A stretch of DNA of 11,996 bases from Clostridia bacterium (GTDB lineage: Bacteria > Bacillota > Clostridia > Christensenellales > Borkfalkiaceae), in the NCBI GenBank assembly GCA_900767885.1, contig CAAGAU010000005.1, positions 1 to 11,996 on the forward strand. Reading direction: 5' to 3'. Below the pieces are notes generated by a model, which made no database searches, was not told where the DNA came from, and worked only from the letters and a program-made list of their open reading frames with translations. Below, in pieces: positions 6,558-11,996 of the stretch; position 1 is the stretch's first letter, and each line of letters opens with the position of its first letter. The translations under genes and the position numbers were made by a program.

Positions 6558-6710
6558 TTTTTTTCAACGTTGATACGCGAAAACGCCGTACCGAGTGCGT
6601 CATATCAAGCGTATCAACCGCGGCAACCCCTGACAAGTACCGTCATAATGACGTATATTTTTTGTTTGGCAATACACGGAAATTTTTAAACGCCTTAATT
6701 GACAATGGTA
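6558..6710. other. Intergenic region with inverted repeat and palindrome
   Basis: The 153 bases between the 308-residue gene and the YugP-like promoter hold a perfect ten-base inverted repeat, GTTGATACGC (6569-6578) and GCGTATCAAC (6609-6618), with 30 bases between. There is also a palindrome CGTCATAATGACG around 6641-6653, followed on the plus strand by TATATTTTTT. CGTCATATCAAGCG near 6598-6611 resembles the start of the hairpin repeats at the window ends and may be a worn copy. The inverted repeat ends 14 bases from the -35 of the YugP-like promoter, so an operator is possible; so is a relic repeat. No coding frame is convincing. Confidence 0.4.
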
Positions 6711-7637
6711 CTACACTTCGTGCAAACTTACGTTGGAAATAAGTCCGCCGGATAAAGTTACCTCGGCGTATTCTACTTTATCCGCGTATAACAATAACTG
6801 ATAGTTTTGGTTTACAAAGTGCGGCGGCGGCAAAACGGCGGTAAAATCGCCTAAAAAACCTTTGAGTTCGTCGGCGCGCGGCTTTATGGCGGGGGTTAAA
6901 AAGTCGCCCGCGTCGCCCCCGACGAGAATTTCCTCGAAAAAACAATACGGCAACAATTTTTCTTCTACGGCGTATATCTGCCGTTTGCGCCTTATTTCGG
7001 TTTCCACCCCGAAGACTTTTTCGCCGAATTTCCAGGACGAAAAAACGATATGTTTTAAAATGTCGTTCTTATTTTCGGTCAGCGTTAAAATCGGCGGCTC
7101 GAACGTATATGCGTCGCATACCCTACGAAAAGCGAGAGTTATTCCCTCGCCTATCTCAAAAGCCGTTACTAACGTGCGCTCGCCTATGAAAAAACAGACG
7201 AGATATTCTTTTGAGCCGCTTTCGGCTTTTTCAAACCTCGCCTCGGCGGGCAAAAACGGCAAACTCTCTATATAAGCGTCGCGCTCGGTTTCCACCACGA
7301 GTTTTACCCCGTTTTCTCCATAACACGCGACCGATACCGTCCCGACCGAAAATCTCGTCTTTCCCCTGCCTATCATTTTAAAATCGGTAACCGCCCTGCG
7401 CGAAAATACGGGCAAAAGCAAATACCCGTTTTTCAGGTCGTAAACCTTCATATTAGGCGCGCTTTCGGCACCTTTTTCAAAGAGATACGCTACGGGCAAA
7501 CGCTCGTTGTCGAGCGGGACGAGTTCTATAAGCGTTTCCTCGCACTCGAATACGAAATAATTGCCCGAGCATTTACCCGAATATTTGCCGTTAAGTTTTA
7601 CGGCGCACTCCGCCGAACTCAATATATAGCAAAACAT
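6711..7637 (-). CDS. Unrecognised 308-residue protein, beta-rich, probably cytosolic
   Basis: I do not recognise this protein. It has no signal peptide, no membrane helix and no catalytic motif I can name. The composition is aromatic and valine-rich with alternating hydrophobic residues, typical of beta-sheet proteins. The N-terminal stretch (about 10-55: repeated Gly/Lys/Tyr, then LIELVPLDNERLPVAYLFEK) looks like a small beta-domain. The rest (about 100-250) has many short strand-like segments and is followed by a C-terminal portion with a PPPHFVNQNYQLLLYADKVEYAE core. The ATG at 7637 has a modest AAGG about 10 bases upstream. It is transcribed alone, divergent from the gene at 7734 with a 96-base AT-rich gap. 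Base composition is like its neighbours. Confidence 0.75.
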   Translation of the reverse strand: MFCYILSSAECAVKLNGKYSGKCSGNYFVFECEETLIELVPLDNERLPVAYLFEKGAESAPNMKVYDLKNGYLLLPVFSRRAVTDFKMIGRGKTRFSVGTVSVACYGENGVKLVVETERDAYIESLPFLPAEARFEKAESGSKEYLVCFFIGERTLVTAFEIGEGITLAFRRVCDAYTFEPPILTLTENKNDILKHIVFSSWKFGEKVFGVETEIRRKRQIYAVEEKLLPYCFFEEILVGGDAGDFLTPAIKPRADELKGFLGDFTAVLPPPHFVNQNYQLLLYADKVEYAEVTLSGGLISNVSLHEV

Positions 7638-7733
7638 ATAGCGTTTACCTTACTTTAAAATATATTCAATTTATTTATTTTTTATGTTTAATAACGCAAA
7701 ACGCCGTCGATAATATAGCCGTGAGGTGATTAT

Positions 7734-8417
7734 ATGAACGGACTTAACGACCCGCAAATGAAAAAACTTGCCGAAAAGGCCGAAAAAGCAAAAAAGAACG
7801 GCTCGCCGCTTTCGGGCGTTTTTGCGGAATTTGCCGCCGAAACGGGCAAAGCCAAGGGCAGTATAAGAAACGCGTATTACGCGGCGGTAAAACGCGCGCA
7901 GACCGACGAAAAGTTTGCCAAAGCGGCGTTCGGAAACGCGAAACCTTCGGTCGCGAAGATTATCGGATTTAACGCCGCCGAAGCGCGTGTTATGCTGAAA
8001 AAAGTTTTAAACTCGGCAACCGACGGCAAATCGGTGCGGCGCAGTATAGCCGAAATTTCGCCCGACCCCAAAACCGCATTGCGCTATCAGAACAAATACC
8101 GCAATATGATTTGTAACGAGAGCAACACCGTAAAAGAAATAATGGCGGAGATAAGGCGCGAACGCGGCGAATGTTTTAACCCTTACGGCAGAGAAGGCGA
8201 TGAAATTCTGGCAAGGCTGAAACGCGAGATAAACGGCTTATACGACCGTCTTTCGGAAAATTTACGCCGTGAAAACGAGAAGTTGAAAGTACAGATAGCC
8301 GTGCTTAAAAACGAAAACGCAAGACTTAAAAAAGGCGACGAAAACAAAGATTCCGTCGCGAAAGAGTATTTTGAAAACGTAAAAAGCGGCACTCGCCGCA
8401 AGATAGAAAAAATTTAA
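7734..8417 (+). CDS. Putative DNA-binding protein with repeated HTH/SANT-like motif and coiled coil
   Basis: A 227-residue, basic, soluble protein. Two segments show the same pattern: residues 23-51 (GSPLSGVFAEFA, then GKAKGSIRNAYY) and 98-125 (GKSVRRSIAEIS, then PKTALRYQNKYR). Each has a Gly-led helix, a turn and a helix ending in basic-X-X-N-X-Y. Residues of about 155-200 form a coiled coil (LSENLRRENEKLKVQIAVLK). The order, a small basic helical domain followed by a coiled coil, recalls the sporulation regulator RsfA and relatives, where the pattern ends in RWN.Y. That relationship is my inference. The start has a good GAGGTGA site 4 bases before the ATG, and a weak promoter (TTAATA, 17 bases, TAATAT at 7711-7716) lies upstream. 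It may regulate itself or the divergent gene at 7637. Confidence 0.72.
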   Translation: MNGLNDPQMKKLAEKAEKAKKNGSPLSGVFAEFAAETGKAKGSIRNAYYAAVKRAQTDEKFAKAAFGNAKPSVAKIIGFNAAEARVMLKKVLNSATDGKSVRRSIAEISPDPKTALRYQNKYRNMICNESNTVKEIMAEIRRERGECFNPYGREGDEILARLKREINGLYDRLSENLRRENEKLKVQIAVLKNENARLKKGDENKDSVAKEYFENVKSGTRRKIEKI

Positions 8418-8468
8418 AACTTGCCACAGGTTATTGCGTTTGAATTTGGTCTGACAGCGTGATTTTGA

Positions 8469-9569
8469 CTAAAAACAAACGCACACGGCATACAGGGCGG
8501 CGAGAAAGCCGAAGTTGATTGCGGAAAACAACGCTAAATACTTACCGACTTTCTCGCCGCCGCTTTTATAACTCGAAAGCGTAATAAGGCTTGCAAGACT
8601 TGCTATCGGAGTACCGAGTCCGCCTATGTTCACGCCACGCAGCAACGCGCGATAATTATCGGTAAAGCGGCACAACAAAGTAGCCGACGGCACGTTGCTT
8701 ATAACCTGACACGAAAGCACGGAAAAGAACAGCGTATTTTTACTTAAAAGACCGCCTATAACGCGATTAACCCACTCTATCCTCGCCATATTTCCGCTGA
8801 ACACGAAGAACGCGCAAAACGTGAGTATAAGTCCGTAATTCACATGCCTGAACGCTTTTACGTCTAAAACGGCTATCCCTACGAGCGCGACGGCAATGCC
8901 TATATAGTACGGGAAAATTCTCAACACCGATGCAACCGATACCGCAAACAATATAAGATAAATCGCGGTGCGGACTTTATCCACTTTTAGCGTGGGGTCG
9001 TCGGCAATTTCCACGGGTTCGGGTTTTACGAAAAAACAACAGGCTACTATACCCAAAAACGCCGCGATAAACGGCGCAAGCATAATAAGCATAAATTCGC
9101 CGGTGGGGATAGAGTATTTTGAGTACAGATATAAGTTCTGCGGATTGCCGAACGGAGTAAGCATTCCGCCTAAGTTAGCGGCGATATTCTGCATTATAAA
9201 TACGAACGCCGTTTTTTCGCGCTTATTGGTTTTGGTAAGTACGAAATACCCGAGCGGCAAAAAGGTAATAAGCGCCATGTCGTTAGCCATTACCATCGAG
9301 CCGAAGTACGTTATAAATACGAGCGCGAAAGTAACCGCGCGCATATTTTTAAATTTTTGCACGATTTTACGCGCGAGTATCTCGAAAAATCGCACGTCGG
9401 ACAGAGCCTCGACCACGGCGAGAGTACCGAGCAGACAACATAAAGTCGAAAAATCGAAATAAGAAATATATTTTTCGTCGGGCGGAATTATAAACGCCGT
9501 AATCGTTGCGAGTGTAATCGCAATTAAAAATACGGCGTTGTTTTTTATCAGATTAAGCGCGGTTTTCAT
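8469..9569 (-). CDS. SLC13/ArsB-superfamily anion permease
   Basis: A 366-residue polytopic membrane transporter with about ten hydrophobic segments. It belongs to the ion-transporter superfamily that includes SLC13/CitM, ArsB and NhaD: GNPQNL (141-146) after TPF, SNVPSA (291-296) and GGLGTP (316-321) sit at the places of the two paired substrate/ion-binding hairpins. The first half (to about 180) and second half (from about 200) are separated by a polar loop (PEPVEIADDPTLKVDK), the usual inverted-repeat layout. The substrate cannot be told: dicarboxylate, sulfate, arsenite or Na+/H+ exchange are all possible. The ATG at 9569 lies 10 bases after the ABC-F stop, with no ribosome site, so translation probably depends on coupling. 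An in-frame extension to 9626 would lie inside the ABC-F gene. The protein is shorter than most family members. Confidence 0.85.
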   Translation of the reverse strand: MKTALNLIKNNAVFLIAITLATITAFIIPPDEKYISYFDFSTLCCLLGTLAVVEALSDVRFFEILARKIVQKFKNMRAVTFALVFITYFGSMVMANDMALITFLPLGYFVLTKTNKREKTAFVFIMQNIAANLGGMLTPFGNPQNLYLYSKYSIPTGEFMLIMLAPFIAAFLGIVACCFFVKPEPVEIADDPTLKVDKVRTAIYLILFAVSVASVLRIFPYYIGIAVALVGIAVLDVKAFRHVNYGLILTFCAFFVFSGNMARIEWVNRVIGGLLSKNTLFFSVLSCQVISNVPSATLLCRFTDNYRALLRGVNIGGLGTPIASLASLITLSSYKSGGEKVGKYLALFSAINFGFLAALYAVCVCF

Positions 9570-9579
9570 TTTGTTCTGT

Positions 9580-11124
9580 TTATTTTGTTTTCGCGTCGAA
9601 GACGCAATCGCAAAGCCCGTCGGCAAAATCGGGTTCGTGCGTTACGAGCAGCAGCGCGCCTTCGTATTCGGTAAGCGCGTCTTTCAACGCTTTTTTTGCT
9701 TTTATATCGAGGTGGTTTGTCGGCTCGTCGAGGATAAGTATATTAGACGAAACGTTACCTGCGATAGCGAGTTTAAGTCGCATCATCTCCCCGCCGGAAA
9801 GGTTGCTTACGGGTTTTATTGCGAGTTCGCCCGTCAGTCCTACTTTTGCGAGCGCGGCGCGCACTTCCTTTTGCGAAGAACGGGGGTACGCGTCGAGATA
9901 CACTCCGTAAGCCGTAAGATTGGGATTATCGAAGTGCAAATCCTGCTCGATATACCCTATTTTTGCCGCAGGGTGAAAGATAAAACTACCGCCGAGCGCG
10001 GGAATTTTGCGCAGCAGAGTTTTAACGAGCGTAGTTTTACCTACGCCGTTAGTACCCCTTATCCACACCTTGGAACGCGAATTCAAATGCAGGTCTATAT
10101 CGGGAATAAGTTGGCTGTCGTACCCGACTTTAAGCGACTTTACGACGAGCATATCCTTGGTATTGAGTTCCTCGTAGGGGAAAGAAAACGAACAATCCCT
10201 TACGGTGAGCGGTTTTGCCATAACCTCTATGCGGTCGAGCATTTTTTTACGCGAGTTAGCCATACCCGCGGTAGCCGCGCGCGCGCCGTTGCGGTCGATG
10301 TAGTCCTGCAACTTTTTAATTTCGGCTTGCTGGCGATTATAACTTTCTTCGTACTGCTTGTTAAACGCCTCGCGCTGCTCCAAAAATTTATCGTAGTTAC
10401 CCGAAAACTTCCTTATAAAGCCGTTTTCTATACTCACGATAGTTTTAGCAACGGCGTTTAAAAACGCGGTGTCGTGAGAAATTACGAGAAAAGTCTTTTT
10501 ATAGGAATTAAGATATTTTTCGAGCCACTCCACGTGTTCGACGTCCAAAAAGTTGGTAGGCTCGTCTAAAAGCATTAAATCCTGCTGTTGCAAAAGCAAT
10601 TTGGAAAGCATAAGTTTGGCGCGTTCGCCGCCCGACAAAGTGCCGATAATCGCGTCATAGCCAAACTTATTAACGCCGAGTCCGTTGGCGACTTTTTTAA
10701 TTTGCGCGTCTAAATCGTAATAATCGGCGTCGTCCAACCGCTGTTGCAGTTTAGCCGATTTATCTATAAGCGCGTCCAACTTATCGCCGTCCGCGTCCGC
10801 CATATCGGCGTAGATTTTTTCAAGTCGGGCGTTCAACTCGTCAAGATAAGAAAAAGCGTCGCGGAGATATTCCATAACCGTCTTTTCCTTATCGAGCGTG
10901 GCGTGCTGATCGAGATAGCCTATGCGCAGATTAGGCATTCTTTTAACCTCGCCTTCGTCCTGCAACAATTTGCCTGCCAGAATGTTTATGAAGGTGGACT
11001 TCCCCGCGCCGTTTAACCCCACAACGCCTATATGTTCGCCGTTGTTCACGGTCAGATCGGCTTTGACGAACAAGTCGCGATCGTCGTACCTGTGCGACAA
11101 TCCTTTTATTTCAAGTATGCTCAT
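9580..11124 (-). CDS. ABC-F family ATPase (ribosome-associated translation factor or protection type)
   Basis: A 514-residue soluble protein with two ABC domains and no membrane segment, the ABC-F layout. First domain: Walker A GLNGAGKST (36-44), signature LSGGE (163-167), Walker B LMLLDEPTN (183-191), H217. Linker of about 240-305, a charged coiled coil with the DRNGARAATAGMANSRKK pattern typical of the P-site tRNA interaction motif region. Second domain: Walker A GTNGVGKTT (357-365), signature LSGGE (442-446), LILDEPTN (463-470), H496. Both ATP sites look intact. ABC-F proteins act on the ribosome to relieve stalling, or protect it from antibiotics; sequence alone does not decide which. The start at 11124 matches the family N-terminus (MSILEIKGLSHRY). 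It has no Shine-Dalgarno sequence and lies 7 bases after a -10 box. The permease gene follows 10 bases downstream. Confidence 0.93.
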   Translation of the reverse strand: MSILEIKGLSHRYDDRDLFVKADLTVNNGEHIGVVGLNGAGKSTFINILAGKLLQDEGEVKRMPNLRIGYLDQHATLDKEKTVMEYLRDAFSYLDELNARLEKIYADMADADGDKLDALIDKSAKLQQRLDDADYYDLDAQIKKVANGLGVNKFGYDAIIGTLSGGERAKLMLSKLLLQQQDLMLLDEPTNFLDVEHVEWLEKYLNSYKKTFLVISHDTAFLNAVAKTIVSIENGFIRKFSGNYDKFLEQREAFNKQYEESYNRQQAEIKKLQDYIDRNGARAATAGMANSRKKMLDRIEVMAKPLTVRDCSFSFPYEELNTKDMLVVKSLKVGYDSQLIPDIDLHLNSRSKVWIRGTNGVGKTTLVKTLLRKIPALGGSFIFHPAAKIGYIEQDLHFDNPNLTAYGVYLDAYPRSSQKEVRAALAKVGLTGELAIKPVSNLSGGEMMRLKLAIAGNVSSNILILDEPTNHLDIKAKKALKDALTEYEGALLLVTHEPDFADGLCDCVFDAKTK

Positions 11125-11131
11125 ATCGTAT

Positions 11132-11160
11132 ATTTTATCATAATTACTTAAAAAAAGCAA
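11132..11160 (-). promoter_or_regulatory. Promoter of the ABC-F/permease operon, predicted leaderless start
   Basis: On the minus strand, TTGCTT (-35, 11160-11155), 17 bases, then TAAAAT (-10, 11137-11132) with an extended TGA in front. The ATG follows after seven bases. A second register, TTGCGT (11165-11160) and TATGAT (11142-11137), is also spaced by 17 and would leave a leader of at most about 6 bases. In both cases there is no room for a ribosome-binding site. Confidence 0.65.
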
Positions 11161-11168
11161 CGCAACGA

Positions 11169-11197
11169 TTGATTTTACCGCAAAAATAATATATAAT
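11169..11197 (+). promoter_or_regulatory. Promoter of the PH-like membrane protein gene, predicted leaderless start
   Basis: TTGATT (-35, 11169-11174), exactly 17 bases, then a perfect TATAAT (-10, 11192-11197), six bases, then ATG at 11204. The expected transcription start is the A of the ATG. The -35 box is 8 bases from that of the divergent ABC-F promoter, so the two promoters stand back to back. Confidence 0.75.
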
Positions 11198-11203
11198 TAT
11201 AGT

Positions 11204-11680
11204 ATGAAGTTCAAGTATAAATTAACGAGATCGCTTTATCTCACCATTCTGGTAATTTCGGTTACGGTAGTAGCCCTGGCGTGCCTTGCGCTTAACGTAG
11301 TAAGGCTTGTAAACTTAATTCGCTCAAACGGCGTCGGCACGAGCGGATACGACTACGCCTCGGTAATTCTTTGCATAGTTTTGCCCGTCGTGTGTCTGGC
11401 GTTTATTGTGGCGTTATTCTTAAATTCCTATTATAAAATTGCCAACGGAAAACTTACCGCAAGGCTCGGTTTTTTAAAGGACGATTATAAAATAAGCGAA
11501 ACGGCGCAGATAATAAACAACGTAAAAACCAAAGTTTTGACCGTGGTATTTAAAGACGAATCGCCGCTGAGAATAGTTATAGACGAAAGCGAATTTTTAA
11601 ATTTTTCGCACGAACTCATGGCGGCAAATAAAAATATCGTCTACGGCGAAACCGACGAAGACGATAAAAAGAAAAAATAA
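11204..11680 (+). CDS. Two-helix membrane protein with likely bacterial PH-like domain
   Basis: A 158-residue protein with two membrane helices (about 10-33 and 51-72) after a short basic N-terminus, then a cytosolic domain of about 80 residues. The sequence right after the second helix (YYKIANGKLTARLGFLKDDYKISETAQI) has the Y.i.ngkL..r.G......I ... pattern seen at the start of bacterial PH-like (bPH/YdbS-type) domains; residues 100-140 continue with strand-like segments. The tail ends in acidic and lysine residues. The family call is tentative; the function of such proteins is mostly unknown, probably envelope-related. The start is fixed by a promoter ending 6 bases upstream and there is no Shine-Dalgarno sequence. 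A repeat array begins 10 bases after its stop codon. Confidence 0.78.
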   Translation: MKFKYKLTRSLYLTILVISVTVVALACLALNVVRLVNLIRSNGVGTSGYDYASVILCIVLPVVCLAFIVALFLNSYYKIANGKLTARLGFLKDDYKISETAQIINNVKTKVLTVVFKDESPLRIVIDESEFLNFSHELMAANKNIVYGETDEDDKKKK

Positions 11681-11689
11681 TATTTGGCG

Positions 11690-11996
11690 CGTCATATCGA
11701 GCGCAAGCGAAATACCCCATATTTCTTACGTCATATTGAGCGTCAGCGAAATATCCCACTCATTTCTCTCCACGTCATATTGAGCGTTAGCGAAATATCC
11801 CACGACTTAAGTGATAAAGTATATGCCCGTCAGTTCTTCGGTGGGCTCCTTCACTCCGTTCAGGATGACGTGAAAAAAAGTACGTCATATTGAGCGCAAG
11901 CGAAATATCCCACGACCAAAGTGAGAAGTATATGCCCGTCAGTTCTTCGATGGGATCCTTCACTCCGTTCAGGATGACGTGAAAAAAAGTACGTCA
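11690..11996. repeat. Array of hairpin repeats, two tandem full units of about 110 bp, cut by the window edge
   Basis: Five starts of the motif CGTCATAT(T/C)GAGCG are seen at 11690, 11729, 11773, 11883 and (cut off) 11992. The first two copies are half units of about 30 bases. Those at 11773 and 11883 are full units, 110 and 109 bases apart, differing by only a few substitutions and one deleted base. A full unit has a left hairpin (11773-11803), a central part containing GTATATGCCCGTCAGTTCTT, and a right end (GGATCCTTCACTCC, then GATGACGTG) that is an imperfect inverted copy of the left end, then GAAAAAAAGTA before the next unit. A degenerate copy lies at 89-145. No transposase is present. 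The short reading frame across this stretch is a by-product of the repeat. Confidence 0.9.

Noticed and set aside
6641..6665. CGTCATAATGACG palindrome followed by TATATTTTTT as a plus-strand terminator
   Set aside because: No plus-strand gene ends nearby upstream, the stem is only six pairs with a one-base centre that cannot form a loop, and on the minus strand the tract is A-rich rather than T-rich.
8418..8482. Inverted pair GCGTTTG (8436-8442) and CAAACGC (8476-8482) as a bidirectional terminator
   Set aside because: The arms are 33 bases apart, only seven bases long, one lies in the permease coding end, and no T-run follows; chance is a sufficient explanation. The 51-base gap holds no other signal I can support.
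9538..10461. 307-residue plus-strand open frame
   Set aside because: It is antisense to the well-supported ABC-F gene and permease start, with no recognisable domain.
11684..11893. 69-residue open frame with repeated HIER.RN words
   Set aside because: It is just the translation of the hairpin repeat array, changes with each unit, and has no ribosome site; such frames are a common annotation artefact of this repeat type.
11690..11996. CRISPR array
   Set aside because: Units are of uneven spacing (39, 44, 110, 109), the supposed spacers are themselves repeated between units, and there are no cas genes.

Overview
This 12 kb window looks like chromosomal DNA from an uncultured, probably low-to-mid-GC Firmicute of the Clostridia type. 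I infer this from the gene families: a YugP-type membrane zinc peptidase, a CMP-kinase-like protein, a small multidrug-export family protein, a TtcA-like PP-loop enzyme, a Cof-type HAD phosphatase and an ABC-F ATPase. AGGAG-type ribosome-binding sites and near-consensus sigma-A promoters agree with this. There is no prophage, IS element, CRISPR array, rRNA or tRNA. The content is mostly housekeeping, and no multi-gene defence or biosynthetic system is visible. The unusual features are in the regulatory DNA and the intergenic repeats.

Layout: positions 1-145 hold intergenic repeats made of small hairpins. From 157 to 4250 a minus-strand operon of five genes is transcribed right to left from a promoter at 4295-4326: CMP-kinase-like protein, coiled-coil/polytopic membrane protein, HAD phosphatase, a 65-residue ferredoxin-thioredoxin-reductase-like protein, and MnmA. 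A small multidrug-export family gene (4323-4985, minus) is divergent from a TtcA-like PP-loop ATPase (5067-5786, plus). That ATPase abuts, with no gap, the convergent YugP-like peptidase (5787-6518, minus). Next come an unrecognised 308-residue protein (6711-7637, minus) and a divergent protein with a repeated putative DNA-binding motif and a coiled coil (7734-8417, plus). A minus-strand pair follows, in which the ABC-F gene (9580-11124) is upstream of an SLC13/ArsB-type permease (8469-9569). Divergent from it is a two-helix membrane protein with a likely bacterial PH-like domain (11204-11680, plus). From 11690 to the window edge there is an array of the same hairpin repeat family seen at the left end.

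How it fits together: two enzymes (MnmA and the TtcA-like protein) are sulfur-transfer enzymes of the PP-loop class acting on tRNA. MnmA sits behind a tiny Fe-S disulfide reductase-like protein, which suggests a redox link. Three genes (YugP-like, ABC-F, PH-like) have a promoter whose -10 box lies only 6-7 bases before the ATG and have no Shine-Dalgarno sequence, so their mRNAs should be leaderless. Other genes in the same window have ordinary leaders with good Shine-Dalgarno sequences.
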